From contig BDTR01000029.1 of NCBI GenBank assembly GCA_002897775.1, positions 129,001 through 193,000 of the forward strand: a stretch of 64,000 nucleotides of DNA. The letters run 5' to 3'. The position numbers were made by a program, and so were the translations under genes. The DNA comes from a bacterium BMS3Bbin08. Lineage in GTDB: Bacteria; Nitrospirota; Thermodesulfovibrionia; UBA6902; BMS3Bbin08. The notes beneath the pieces were generated by a model. It was not told the origin of the DNA, did no database searches, and saw only the letters and a list, made by a program, of their open reading frames with translations. Shown here one piece after another: positions 46,520-56,278 of the stretch; position 1 is the first letter of the stretch, and each line of letters opens with the position of its first letter.

Positions 46520-46547
46520 TTTACGTCCCCGGGCCTGCTGTTATAGT
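46520..46547 (+). promoter_or_regulatory. possible promoter of acyP
   Basis: TTTACG (46520-46525) and TATAGT (46542-46547) are spaced by 16 bp. The ATG begins 11 nt after the -10 box without a Shine-Dalgarno. Confidence 0.35.
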
Positions 46548-46558
46548 ATTATATTATC

Positions 46559-46843
46559 ATGGAAAAGGGCAGGGTGCATTTGTTGATCAGGGGATATGTT
46601 CAGGGAGTGTTTTTCCGGGCAAGCACCCAGGATATGGCCTACAGCCTTGACTTGCGCGGATGGGTAAAAAATGCGCCCGACGGCAGTGTTGAGGCTGTTT
46701 TCGAGGGGCCGAGAGACGAGGTTGAGAAAGCTGTACAATGGTGCCGCAAGGGCCCTCCGGGAGCCAATGTCTCAGACGTTGAGGAAAAGTGGTCTGACCA
46801 TTCAGGAGAGTTTAAGAGTTTTGAGATTAAGTATGGTTTTTGA
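46559..46843 (+). CDS. acyP: acylphosphatase
   Basis: This 94-residue ferredoxin-like protein has the acylphosphatase signature LIRGYVQGVFFRASTQDMAYSLDLRGWVKNAPDGSVEAVFEG. It includes the catalytic arginine (FFRA) and asparagine (VKNAPDG). It hydrolyses acyl phosphates in the cytoplasm. Confidence 0.95.
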   Translation: MEKGRVHLLIRGYVQGVFFRASTQDMAYSLDLRGWVKNAPDGSVEAVFEGPRDEVEKAVQWCRKGPPGANVSDVEEKWSDHSGEFKSFEIKYGF

Positions 46844-46870
46844 TTTGCTACTATAGTGAACCAGGGGTTT

Positions 46871-46885
46871 TCCGCCACAGGCGGA
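46871..46885. repeat. small GC-rich hairpin
   Basis: TCCGCC-ACA-GGCGGA forms a 6-bp stem with a 3-nt loop. An A-run follows, not a T-run, so it is not a plus-strand terminator. Confidence 0.4.
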
Positions 46886-46942
46886 TCCGGCTAAAAAAAA
46901 TACCATTTAGGGATTCCCCTATAGTATAATTTTATTAGAGTC

Positions 46943-49144
46943 ATGATAGGAGAAAAGAGAAACTTCATTAGATACAAGAGCCAATCCGATTGTGAGCTAA
47001 GGGTTGGCGAAGAGACGTATACAGGCAGGCTTATCGACTTCGCCGACGGTGCGGGCGTAATTATCAACGGCGTCTCTGATCTTGTCCCCGGCATCAAAGT
47101 AAATCTCAGGGCCTATGATCCGGAAGTTATATTTAACGGTGAAGTTGTCTGGAGAAAAAAGATAAAGGAGGATCTAAGGATAGGCCTCAGAAGGCTCGAT
47201 AACTTCAGGGGTTACCTGGGCGATTATCCCCTCTCGGACATATTGATCGGTTTCCAGAGAAGCACGAAAACAGGTATCCTGGAAATCAAAAGTAATTCAA
47301 TCATAAAAAGGGTCTTTTTTAAGAGCGGTGATGTAATATTTGCTACGTCCAGCAATATCGATGACCGTCTTGGAGTCCTTCTTTTAAAAGAAGGAAAAAT
47401 CACCCTTGAGCAATATCTCAAATCAACGAACGTGTTGCAGCAAACAGGAAAGAGGCTTGGAAAAGTTCTCGTTGATATCGGCGCGATTACCCCGAAAGAA
47501 CTTTTTGATGTTGTGCGTCACCAGATCGAGGAGATAATTCTCAGTCTGTTTACCATCCTGGATGGTAAATTCGAATTTTTCGAAGGTCCGCTTGCCTCAA
47601 ACGAGGTTATAACCCTTCGTATCAGTGCCGCAAATCTCATATATCAGGGGATCAAGAGAATAAATAACTTCATATACATAGAAAAAATGTGCCCGCCGAT
47701 AGACTCGGTTCTGAACATTTCCTCAAATCCTATGAATATATTCCAGGACATTGCCCTGGATCCAGCGGATAAAGAAATCTTTTCACTTGTTAACGGGCGG
47801 GACTCGATCAGGGAAATTCTGTCGCGGTCTCCCACGGGCGATTTTGAGACGCTCAGGACCATCTTTACTCTTCTTAATATAGGACTGGTTAATGTTAAGG
47901 GTAAGGACGAAGCACCTGTTAATATTGCCGTTGAAGAGATTATCAGTGAACCGGATGAACCTCTTACCGAAGTTTTTCTGCATGAGGTGGAGAAAATATA
48001 TGCCAAATGCGACGCCTTTGGTTATTATGATATTCTGGGTGTTGACAGGGATGCGTCCCCTGAAGACATAAACAGCGCGTATTACATCGTCTCAAAGATG
48101 TTCCATCCAGACAGGCATTTTTCACAGTCCACACAGGATTTAAAAGAAAAGTTGACCAAAATATTCTTTTATATTGACAGGGCATATGAGACGCTGTCTG
48201 ACCCGAAAAAAAGAAGTGAATATGACAATGTCCTTTCTGAAGAAGGCGCGAGTGCTGCCCAGGATTCTGTTGATGCCGTTGATGAACAGCCGGCAGGACG
48301 GATTGAGGGACAGGAGCGGGATTCTGAAGAGATCCCCGGGGAAGAGACGGTTAATGCCGCGTCAGGCGGGGATTTTGATATTGAACCTCATGACCCTGAA
48401 GGTAATCCGGAGATACAGGATGAGGCTGCAGAAGAGCTGTCTTTGGAAGATGTTGAACATGAAGATACACTAACAGAAAGCGCTGTTTCTGTGCCCGAAG
48501 CAGTTGAGCCTGATGTTACGGGTGATGAGACGGAAGATCCGGAAAATAACGATATGGGTGTTCCCGAAGACAGTGAGAGTGGTCTGGAGTCAGAAGATGA
48601 AGTCGCGGAATCCATGGCAGGAGAGGAAAGGCCTCAGGAAAGAGATTATTTTAATCAAGAGACCGCCCGCGGTCAGGTCAAGACTGAACCCCGGGGAGCG
48701 GTAGAGGAAACCATAAGCGAAGAAAGGGTTTCGGGTAAAGAAGGAGAGAAAGATATTGTTTCTCAAGGAATATTTGACCCGGACAGTGCTGAGCCGGTTA
48801 TCCGGGAAGAAGAACCTGTTTTAGCTGCAACCGGAGCAGCACCGGAAGGTCGTGGGATCGAAGCTAAAAAAAGAGGCCCCGGAAAAATCTGGACTTATCT
48901 GCCGATTATCATTGTCAGTATAGCTGTACTCTTTTTTGCAGCCTACTATAAAAGCACACAGCCTAACGCTTCAAAGACCGGTATTACATCTTACTCAGCG
49001 CCTGAGTTTCAGTTCCCAGCTTTTCGCGAAGAGGCATTAGGGAAACTTTTGTCTGAGAGTAAGTCATCAGGACCGCGTCTGCCTGTTTTCCGTGAACAGG
49101 CCTTCCAGGCCCTGTTGGATGGGAGGTCTGATAAGAAAAAATGA
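46943..49144 (+). CDS. PilZ-DUF4388-DnaJ-type membrane protein
   Basis: The 733-residue protein begins with a PilZ-like domain (KRNFIRYKSQSDCELRVGEET, residues about 5-90). A DUF4388/PATAN region follows (GDYPLSDILIGFQRSTKTGILEIKSN, about 92-240). A winged-helix-like stretch lies near 275-325. A J domain (YYDILGVDRDASPEDINSAYY, with HPD in FHPDRHF, about 365-430) comes next. After it are about 220 strongly acidic, low-complexity residues, one transmembrane helix (TYLPIIIVSIAVLFFAAYY, about 652-670) and a short tail. It likely couples c-di-GMP or small-GTPase-type signalling to a DnaK chaperone; this is inference. Arg residues for c-di-GMP binding (RNFIR) are partly present. Confidence 0.75.
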   Translation: MIGEKRNFIRYKSQSDCELRVGEETYTGRLIDFADGAGVIINGVSDLVPGIKVNLRAYDPEVIFNGEVVWRKKIKEDLRIGLRRLDNFRGYLGDYPLSDILIGFQRSTKTGILEIKSNSIIKRVFFKSGDVIFATSSNIDDRLGVLLLKEGKITLEQYLKSTNVLQQTGKRLGKVLVDIGAITPKELFDVVRHQIEEIILSLFTILDGKFEFFEGPLASNEVITLRISAANLIYQGIKRINNFIYIEKMCPPIDSVLNISSNPMNIFQDIALDPADKEIFSLVNGRDSIREILSRSPTGDFETLRTIFTLLNIGLVNVKGKDEAPVNIAVEEIISEPDEPLTEVFLHEVEKIYAKCDAFGYYDILGVDRDASPEDINSAYYIVSKMFHPDRHFSQSTQDLKEKLTKIFFYIDRAYETLSDPKKRSEYDNVLSEEGASAAQDSVDAVDEQPAGRIEGQERDSEEIPGEETVNAASGGDFDIEPHDPEGNPEIQDEAAEELSLEDVEHEDTLTESAVSVPEAVEPDVTGDETEDPENNDMGVPEDSESGLESEDEVAESMAGEERPQERDYFNQETARGQVKTEPRGAVEETISEERVSGKEGEKDIVSQGIFDPDSAEPVIREEEPVLAATGAAPEGRGIEAKKRGPGKIWTYLPIIIVSIAVLFFAAYYKSTQPNASKTGITSYSAPEFQFPAFREEALGKLLSESKSSGPRLPVFREQAFQALLDGRSDKKK

Positions 49145-49156
49145 CCTGCTGTATTT

Positions 49157-50062
49157 TTATGAAATATTTTTGATTAGCTTTAGCAGCTTTTCGGCTGAGT
49201 CTTTATTGAGACGTTTAAGTTTATTGTAACATTCCATGGCTTTCTTTTTGCTCCCGATTCTTGTATAAACTATTCCAAGACCCGTAAGAGCATCAACATG
49301 TTCAGGCGCGAGTTTTACTGCTTTTTGGAACTCTGAAACGGCCTCATTGAATTTGTTAAGAAAAAACAGACAGTACCCGATTCCATTATGATAATCCGGA
49401 GTATCAGGTGATAGTGCCGAGGCCTTTTTTAACTGTGTAAGCGCTTTGGACGGCTTGTTTAGTTTAAGGAGCACAGCTCCGTACCAGCCGTTAAGTTCAG
49501 GGCTGTCCGGCCATTTTGATAAATTCGTTTTAATAATTTTCAGTGCATCCCCGTAATTCCGTTTGTTCACTTTACCTGATATGCTTTCGAATAACTCCCT
49601 CCCGGGCCCGGTTTTTTCACGATGGGGGGCTTTATTAACATCTTTATCGACCTGTAAATTTGTATCCCGTGGAATAGCTTCCGGCGCGGGCGATTTAGTT
49701 ACAGAAAGCGCATCCCCGCTGTATGACTTTACAATTCTTTCGTTTTTAAAATATGCCTTCATTACAACTGCGGATCCAATGTGAGCCCTGTTTGCCCGCA
49801 GAAGTTTTTCTGCCGGAACACGATTGTCGAACTTTCCGAGCCTGACAGAAAAGTATTTGCCGATTTTTTCGATCCTTAGAAAGTCAAGGTCTTTCCTGTC
49901 AAGTGTTTGCGCGACACGATTAAACTCTTTTTCGGCAGGCGGCAAAGTTATGAAACTCCCTGATTGTATTGTGTAAATTGACTGAGTTGAGTAAGAGGAA
50001 GCCGGCAGTATAAATAAACAAAGAAATAATACGAACAAAAATGTGTTGTTTCTTCTTAACAT
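49157..50062 (-). CDS. secreted SPOR-TPR protein
   Basis: A signal peptide (FLFVLFLCLFILPASSYS) is followed by a SPOR-like domain (IYTIQSGSFITLPPAEKEF...KYFSVRLGKFDNR, about residues 30-110) and four TPR-like repeats to the end (including PEHVDALTGLGIVYTRIGSKKKAMECYNKL). SPOR domains bind denuded glycan strands at the septum, so a cell-envelope scaffold role is likely. It converges with the J-domain gene downstream. Confidence 0.78.
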   Translation of the reverse strand: MLRRNNTFLFVLFLCLFILPASSYSTQSIYTIQSGSFITLPPAEKEFNRVAQTLDRKDLDFLRIEKIGKYFSVRLGKFDNRVPAEKLLRANRAHIGSAVVMKAYFKNERIVKSYSGDALSVTKSPAPEAIPRDTNLQVDKDVNKAPHREKTGPGRELFESISGKVNKRNYGDALKIIKTNLSKWPDSPELNGWYGAVLLKLNKPSKALTQLKKASALSPDTPDYHNGIGYCLFFLNKFNEAVSEFQKAVKLAPEHVDALTGLGIVYTRIGSKKKAMECYNKLKRLNKDSAEKLLKLIKNIS

Positions 50063-50151
50063 TAGTCCTTTTCCTGATTATAGTATATCAAATTTTAAAT
50101 AAAATTTTTTTTGTCAACCGGATGATTAGGCATTTTTTCAGCGTGATTGAC

Positions 50152-50181
50152 TTGATAGAAAAAAGACATATGGTATATAGT
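50152..50181 (+). promoter_or_regulatory. possible promoter of smc
   Basis: TTGATA (50152-50157) and TATAGT (50176-50181) are spaced by 18 bp, with an AGGAG site about 14 nt before the smc ATG. Confidence 0.35.
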
Positions 50182-50222
50182 ATCAGCATCAAGTTTTTGA
50201 TTCCAGGAGCATCTCTTGTAAT

Positions 50223-53200
50223 ATGCGAATTGAACGAATTGAGTTAATAGGCTTTAAGTCGTTTTCCGAAAAGACCGCTTTCAACTTTCACCCCGGAACC
50301 ACTGCTGTTGTCGGGCCGAACGGCTGCGGCAAAAGCAATATAGTTGACGCCTTTAAGTGGGTACTTGGAGAGCAGAGCGCCAAAAGCCTCCGGGGAGACA
50401 GCATGGAAGACGTCATTTTTTCAGGCTGTGCCTCCAAAAAGCCCAAAGGCATGGCTGAAGTAACACTTTATATATCCGGGATCAGCAACGGCAGCTCTCC
50501 CGATTCGGGCGAAATTTCGGTCACGCGGCGCCTTTACAGGTCCGGTGAGAGCGCGTACCTCATGAACAAGGTCCCCTGCAGGCTTAAGGACATAAGGAAC
50601 GTGTTTCTTGATACCGGGCTTGAACTGAAGACGTATTCCGTGCTTGAGCAGGGAAGGATAGACGCCATACTAAATTCAAAGCCTCATGAGAGAAGGTTTT
50701 TAATAGAGGAAGTGGCCGGTGTCATGAAATACAATGTCCGCAGGGAAGAGGCCGTTCGCAAGCTTGAGGCTTCCCTGTCCAATCTCCAGCGCCTGGCGGA
50801 CATAGTCGCGGAGGTTAAACGTCAGATCAATTCAATTGACAGGCACGCAAAGCGCGCCGAGAGGTACAAGCGGCTGTTTGATGAGGCGAAAAATATTGAA
50901 CTAAAGGTGGCTGTCAGGGATGCGGCGGAGCTTGACAATGAACTCGCTAATTTTACGTCGTCAGAGGAAACACTTAAATCAAAAGAGACCGAACTCTCAA
51001 CAGATATTCATTCTTCAGAAGCCGCGTTGGAAGAGAAAAAACTCGTTTTCATTGAAGAGGAAAAAGTCCTTGACGAACTTCACAACAGGCTCAGTCGCGC
51101 GGAGAGGAACTTTGTAGAAGAAAAAGGCCGGATCACTCTCCTTAAGAGTAACTGTGAGAACCTGACGGGCAGGCTTGAACGGCTGGTCGCGCGTGATAAT
51201 GAGCTCACAGCGGCAAAGGAAGATACCGGCGCGCGGATCCAGGTCCTGGAAACGAGGAGCCAGGGGATCAATACAGAGCTTTCAGAAACAGGGAAAGTTC
51301 TGGACTCCCGGAATGAGATCTTTTCATCATTCGAGAATGAGATCGTGGACTCAGAGCAGAATCTTGAAGTCAAACGTAAGGATGTCTTTAATAAGGCGGA
51401 TGAGATCAGCAGCCTGAAAAATGAGATCAGCAGCCTTTCACTGATAATTGAGAACCTCAACAGAAAAGAAGAAAAGAACTTCGCGGAGATCAATGTGCTT
51501 AAGGAAAGCGTGTCATCGATCGATGCTTCCATAAAACAGGCTGAAGATGAGTTCGGCGTCAGGGACAGGAAGCTGGAAGACAGTAATAAAACAAAACAGG
51601 GACTAATTGAAGATATAGACGGGAAAAAAAGAGCGTTGACCTCAAAGGCAGAGGTTCTTTATAAGGACAGGGAAGATCTGGCCGCTATAAGCTCCAGGGC
51701 CGAGTCATTAAAGGAGCTTGATACAGGCGGCAAAAAAGCCTTCAGGGACAATATAAAGGTATTATGCCGGGTAGCCGACATTTTCGAGACCCTACCGGAG
51801 CATGAGACAGCTATTGAGGCCGTACTTGGCGACAAATTAAGCGCCGCGGTCGTGGACGACGACCAGGAGATCAAAAAGGCGCTGGACCTTATAAAAAAAG
51901 AAAAAATAAACAGGAGCGGATTTATTCCCGCGAATATATCGCCTGCTTCCCGTCCCTTGTCTTCTGTTCCCCTGCCGGGCGGTGTAGTGGGTTACGCGCT
52001 TGATCTTGTAAAGGTCAGGGAGGGTTTTGACAGGATCGCGGCCGCGCTGTTGAGTGATGTGATCATCGTTAATGACCTGGATACGGCGTTTGACCTGCGG
52101 CACGCGTCTCTTCAGGCGTTATCAAAAGAATCAGGCCCCAGGTACTTTGTAACGCTTGACGGCGAGGTGCTTGAACCATCAGGCGTGGTTTTTGGCGGTC
52201 AGGAAAAAGGTGTTTTAAAGATAAAACGTGAAATCAGGGAGATCCAAAAAGACATAGAGGCCAGAAGGTCACATGTCCTCTCTGCGGAAAAAGAGGTATC
52301 GGCCATTAAAAGCGATATAGCCTCTGCTGAAAGCAGCCTCGCGGCCATTGACAGCGAAATAAGCGAGGTTGAAAAAGTGTATCATGAGCTCCGGCTGAAA
52401 ATAGCCGGCCTGCATGAGGAGAATGGAAAGGAGCAGAGAAGACTCGGCCTCCTGTCAGCTGAAGTACAGGAAGAGAGAAAAGAAAAGGACAGCTCCATAC
52501 ATGCTTTGGACGCGAAGAACAGGGATTGTGCCGTTCTTGAGGACCAAAGGCGTTCCATAGAAGATGAGATCAAAGACGTGCAGGACAGGATCACGGAAAA
52601 GAAGTTCCGGCTTGAAACCCTGCGTGCGGAGCTTACAAAGGCGATGTTGTCCCGGACCGCCATCAGGGAGCAGTTGGACGCGCTTTCCAGGGAGAGGGAG
52701 AGGCTGGATTCTGACCTGACCGCGATAGAGAAGAAGAAAGAGGAAATGTCAAAAGAGCGTGTTGATATTGAGACAGACAGGGCCCGGAAAGAGAACGAGA
52801 TAAAGGGAAAAGAAGGAGCTCTTGGATCATCTGTGGCAGTGATAAGTCAACTGAAGGAAGAACTTTCCAGTGCCAGGGAGAAGATCGAGTCAAAAACAGC
52901 AGAGCTGAGGCTGATGGAAAAACGGCAAAAGGCCTTTGTCGACGACCTGACGTCCGTCCGCAAAGAACTTTCTCACGCGGAGGTGAAAAAGACCGAGCTG
53001 TCTCTCAGGCTGGGCCACATAAAAGAGGATCTGAAAAGGACATACGCTGTTGACATGGACAGTGATACAGACGAACTGAGCCGGCTGGGGCCTCTGCTGC
53101 CTGAGGAAGAGGAAAAGCTTAATGCTCTGAGAGAGAAACTTCAGGGTATGGGGACTGTTAATCTCGGTACTCTTGAGGAGCTTGAAGAGCTGAAGACCAG

Positions 53201-53747
53201 GCATGATTTTCTGACAAAACAGCAGAACGATCTTATCGAGTCCATAACAAGTCTTCAGGAAACGATCTCAAAAATAAACAGGACGACCCAGAAAAAACTC
53301 GCGGACGCGTTCGAAGCGCTTAATGAAAAATTCAAGGAGGTCTTTACCGTTCTTTTCGGCAAGGGCAGGGCAGAGCTTATCCTTACCGAGGGAAGTATCC
53401 TTGAAGCGGGCATTGAGATAGTTGCCCAGCCCCCCGGGAAAAAACTTCAGAACCTGATGCTTCTTTCCGGCGGTGAAAAGGCCCTGACGGCGCTTTCGCT
53501 GCTTTTCGCGGGTTTTATGATCAAACCCACACCATTGTGTCTTCTTGACGAGGTGGATGCACCGCTGGATGAATCAAACACAGAGAGGTTCGCGGCCCTG
53601 TTAAAGGAACTCGTTAAAGAGATCCAGTTCATTGTGATTACCCATAACAGGAGGACAATGGAGGCGGCTGATTACCTGTACGGAGTGACCATGGAGGAGC
53701 CGGGCGTTTCAAAGGTAGTATCAATGCACCTCGCAGAGGTAGTTTAG
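50223..53747 (+). CDS. smc: chromosome segregation ATPase SMC
   Basis: A full-length 1174-residue SMC. Walker A is [28 protein letters not shown] near residue 32. Two long coiled coils flank a hinge (about residues 500-660, with [20 protein letters not shown] and a [11 protein letters not shown] segment). The C-terminal head has signature [17 protein letters not shown] and Walker [13 protein letters not shown]. It condenses and segregates the chromosome with ScpA/ScpB, which are not in the window. The PilZ gene starts 3 nt after its stop. Confidence 0.97.
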   Translation: MRIERIELIGFKSFSEKTAFNFHPGTTAVVGPNGCGKSNIVDAFKWVLGEQSAKSLRGDSMEDVIFSGCASKKPKGMAEVTLYISGISNGSSPDSGEISVTRRLYRSGESAYLMNKVPCRLKDIRNVFLDTGLELKTYSVLEQGRIDAILNSKPHERRFLIEEVAGVMKYNVRREEAVRKLEASLSNLQRLADIVAEVKRQINSIDRHAKRAERYKRLFDEAKNIELKVAVRDAAELDNELANFTSSEETLKSKETELSTDIHSSEAALEEKKLVFIEEEKVLDELHNRLSRAERNFVEEKGRITLLKSNCENLTGRLERLVARDNELTAAKEDTGARIQVLETRSQGINTELSETGKVLDSRNEIFSSFENEIVDSEQNLEVKRKDVFNKADEISSLKNEISSLSLIIENLNRKEEKNFAEINVLKESVSSIDASIKQAEDEFGVRDRKLEDSNKTKQGLIEDIDGKKRALTSKAEVLYKDREDLAAISSRAESLKELDTGGKKAFRDNIKVLCRVADIFETLPEHETAIEAVLGDKLSAAVVDDDQEIKKALDLIKKEKINRSGFIPANISPASRPLSSVPLPGGVVGYALDLVKVREGFDRIAAALLSDVIIVNDLDTAFDLRHASLQALSKESGPRYFVTLDGEVLEPSGVVFGGQEKGVLKIKREIREIQKDIEARRSHVLSAEKEVSAIKSDIASAESSLAAIDSEISEVEKVYHELRLKIAGLHEENGKEQRRLGLLSAEVQEERKEKDSSIHALDAKNRDCAVLEDQRRSIEDEIKDVQDRITEKKFRLETLRAELTKAMLSRTAIREQLDALSRERERLDSDLTAIEKKKEEMSKERVDIETDRARKENEIKGKEGALGSSVAVISQLKEELSSAREKIESKTAELRLMEKRQKAFVDDLTSVRKELSHAEVKKTELSLRLGHIKEDLKRTYAVDMDSDTDELSRLGPLLPEEEEKLNALREKLQGMGTVNLGTLEELEELKTRHDFLTKQQNDLIESITSLQETISKINRTTQKKLADAFEALNEKFKEVFTVLFGKGRAELILTEGSILEAGIEIVAQPPGKKLQNLMLLSGGEKALTALSLLFAGFMIKPTPLCLLDEVDAPLDESNTERFAALLKELVKEIQFIVITHNRRTMEAADYLYGVTMEEPGVSKVVSMHLAEVV

Positions 53748-53750
53748 GCG

Positions 53751-54140
53751 ATGGAAATAAAATTTGAGGGATGTGAGGCAAAGGGTAAGCTGTCCGCGAG
53801 TATAGTCGGCGGCGCGGAGATCGAAGTGTTGAAGATCAGCACGGAAGGCATGTTTTTTGAGACGACCAACAAATTGAACATGAACTCCTATTACAGGTTC
53901 CAGCTGACCCGCGAAGATAAAAAAGGCATACTTCCGGCAAAGACCCTCAGTGTCCTGATGAAAGGAACGGTCCGGAAGAACAGAAGGACCATGACACTCT
54001 ATCAGGTCGCTGCTGAATTTAAAGATCTGAAAGATAATGAAAAAACGTTTATTGAGTCAGTTGTAGATGACATATTAGAGTCTGCTATGCCTGTGATCGA
54101 AGATCAAGTCAAGGGCGCAAAGATGCGCGTTAAAAAATAA
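53751..54140 (+). CDS. PilZ-like domain protein
   Basis: A 129-residue beta-barrel-type protein (GKLSASIVGGAEIEVLKISTEGMFFETTNKL...RFQLTREDK...MKGTVRKNRRTMTLYQVAAEFKDL) resembling PilZ domains. The usual RxxxR c-di-GMP motif is not evident at the N-terminus, so binding is doubtful. It is probably co-transcribed with smc. Confidence 0.6.
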   Translation: MEIKFEGCEAKGKLSASIVGGAEIEVLKISTEGMFFETTNKLNMNSYYRFQLTREDKKGILPAKTLSVLMKGTVRKNRRTMTLYQVAAEFKDLKDNEKTFIESVVDDILESAMPVIEDQVKGAKMRVKK

Positions 54141-54209
54141 CCCCTTCCGCGCGGTAACTGGACCGGTGTCAGGGTCCTGCAAACTGATACTCTTTGGAAA
54201 TCTGTCGCA

Positions 54210-55571
54210 ATGAAAAATATCAAAGATATATTACCCCATAGAGTGTTAACTGAGCCGGAGGACCTCTTTTGTTACGGTTTTGACGCCTCCAGTAAAATGG
54301 GGCGTCCGCTTGCCGTTGTCAGGCCCGTCAGTACAGATGAGGTTTCCAGGGCCGCTGCTTTTGCGTTTAAACATGGTATTCCGCTTGTACCCAGAGGCGC
54401 TGGTTCCGGGATGACGGCAGGGGCCGTACCACTGAAGGATTCTGTGATAGTTTCACTTGAGGCAATGAACAGGGTCCTGGAAATAGACGACAAAAATCTT
54501 GTAGCAGTGGTAGAACCCGGGGTCATCAATGCGCGCTTACAGCACATGCTGGAATCCAAAGGGCTTTTTTATCCTCCTGACCCTTCGAGCATGGATTTTT
54601 GCACGCTTGGAGGTAATGTGGCTGAAAATGCCGGCGGTCCGCGCGCGTTAAAATATGGCGTTACAAAGGATTATGTCCTTGGCCTGGAGATTGTGCTTCC
54701 TGACGGCAGTGTGCTCACAACCGGGGTAAAGACATATAAAGGGGTGGTCGGCTATGACCTGACAAGGCTCGTGGTCGGTTCTGAAGGGACTTTGGCCTTT
54801 ATAACAAAGATCTTTTTAAAGGTATTGCCGCTTCCCGAAGAGACAGTAACCCTTCTATGCGCTTTCACTCAGATGGACAAAGCCGCTACAGCGGTTTCCA
54901 GGATCATATCAGCAAAAATAATTCCAGGGGCCCTGGAGTTCATGGACCGCGAGACGGTCCGCGCTGTTGAGGATTACAAACCATTTGGTCTGCCGGGGGA
55001 TGCGGAGGCACTGCTGTTAATTGAAGTGGACGGACCCGGGATCTCCGTGCCGGAGGCAGCCGAGGAAATAGCTTCCATCTGCGGTTCACTGGGCGCGGAA
55101 GTTAAAGTGGCTGACGATGTCTTTTCAAAACAGAGGCTCTGGGAGGCGCGGAGGGCGATATCTCCGGCCCTTTACCGCGTTAGCCCGTCAAAGATCAATG
55201 AGGACGTTGTGGTCCCAAGGGGTAAGATCCCGGATATGCTGCGTTCGCTCAGGGACATATCTGACAGGTACCGCGTAAAGATAGTGAATTTCGGACATGC
55301 CGGAGACGGTAATATCCATGTGAATATAATGACCGACAGGAACGATAAGGAAGAGTACCAGAGGGCGGAAAAGGCTGTCAGGGAGGTTTTTGAGGCGGCA
55401 TTGGCGCTTGGAGGGACCATTTCCGGAGAGCACGGCATAGGTCTGACAAAAGCGGGATATTTGGGAATGGAGCTTTCTCCTGAGAATATAATGCTTATGA
55501 AAGGGATAAAGAAGGTTTTTGACCCTAAAGGCATAATGAATCCGGGCAAGATATTCTCCGCAGGCAGGTAG
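54210..55571 (+). CDS. FAD-linked oxidase (GlcD/D-lactate dehydrogenase type)
   Basis: The 453-residue protein has the PCMH-type FAD domain (PLVPRGAGSGMTAGAVPLKDSVIVS; DPSSMDFCTLGGNVAENAGGPRALKYG) and the FAD-oxidase C-terminal domain ending SGEHGIGLTKAGYLGMELSPENIMLMKGIKKVFDPKGIMNPGKIF. Members oxidise glycolate or D-lactate and often pair with an iron-sulfur GlcF subunit, which is not seen here. Confidence 0.9.
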   Translation: MKNIKDILPHRVLTEPEDLFCYGFDASSKMGRPLAVVRPVSTDEVSRAAAFAFKHGIPLVPRGAGSGMTAGAVPLKDSVIVSLEAMNRVLEIDDKNLVAVVEPGVINARLQHMLESKGLFYPPDPSSMDFCTLGGNVAENAGGPRALKYGVTKDYVLGLEIVLPDGSVLTTGVKTYKGVVGYDLTRLVVGSEGTLAFITKIFLKVLPLPEETVTLLCAFTQMDKAATAVSRIISAKIIPGALEFMDRETVRAVEDYKPFGLPGDAEALLLIEVDGPGISVPEAAEEIASICGSLGAEVKVADDVFSKQRLWEARRAISPALYRVSPSKINEDVVVPRGKIPDMLRSLRDISDRYRVKIVNFGHAGDGNIHVNIMTDRNDKEEYQRAEKAVREVFEAALALGGTISGEHGIGLTKAGYLGMELSPENIMLMKGIKKVFDPKGIMNPGKIFSAGR

Positions 55572-55600
55572 AAAGAAACAATTTAAAATCTAAAATGTAA

Positions 55601-55625
55601 AATCTAAAATGTAAAATCTCTCTAC
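55601..55625 (+). repeat. AATCTAAAATGTAAA repeat, copy 2
   Basis: It is preceded by another AATCTAAAATGTAA unit, giving a short tandem, and ends CTCTCTAC. The reverse-strand copy at 46397-46421 matches 24 of 25 bases. It lies after the glcD-type gene. Confidence 0.6.
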
Positions 55626-55737
55626 TTCCTGATGATTGACAACGGTCTGCGAATCCTGTTAGTATTTTTGAAATTGATGTAAAACCTTGAGTTCAGAAAA
55701 ATCCAGAGTTTCAGTTAGAAGGGAGAAAAATTTACTC

Positions 55738-56196
55738 ATGAAAGTTATTTTAAAGGAAAACATTGACGACCTCGGCATAATGGGCAGTGTGGTAAGCGTT
55801 GCGAATGGATATGGGAGGAATTATCTTATTCCTAAGGATCTGGCAGTTGAGGCAAACCCGAAAAACATAAAGAGATTCGAACACGAGAAAAAAATAATTC
55901 TAAAAAAGGCTGAAAATGTGAAGAATACCGCGGATAAACTCGCAGTGAAAATTTCCAGCATAAAATTGATCATAGAGGTCAACGCCGGAGAGGATGACAA
56001 ACTGTTCGGCTCTGTAACTACCAGGGATATTGCCGAGGCTATTTCAAAGCAGGGGGTAGAAGTTGATAAGCGAAAGATCGTTATACCTGACGAGCAGATA
56101 AAGCGTCTTGGCACATATGATGTGCTTGTGAAGGTCCATCCGGAAGTCACGGCAAAAGTAAGTCTGGAGGTTTGCCCCGCCAGGAAGGAAGAGTAA
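55738..56196 (+). CDS. rplI: 50S ribosomal protein L9
   Basis: The protein starts MKVILKENIDDLGIMGSVVSVANGYGRNYLIPKDLAVEA, the conserved L9 N-terminal domain. A long helix (AENVKNTADKLAVKISSIKL) connects to a C-terminal domain (DDKLFGSVTTRDIAEAI). At 152 residues it is normal. The ATG at 55738 is chosen although the frame is open upstream. dnaB follows, as in many genomes. Confidence 0.96.
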   Translation: MKVILKENIDDLGIMGSVVSVANGYGRNYLIPKDLAVEANPKNIKRFEHEKKIILKKAENVKNTADKLAVKISSIKLIIEVNAGEDDKLFGSVTTRDIAEAISKQGVEVDKRKIVIPDEQIKRLGTYDVLVKVHPEVTAKVSLEVCPARKEE

Positions 56197-56278
56197 AGCA
56201 GGTCAGACGGTGTAAAAACCGGCTAATTATCAGCTTCCATCCCGGTTCATCTTGAGGGACGGAAAAGAGTCACAGACC

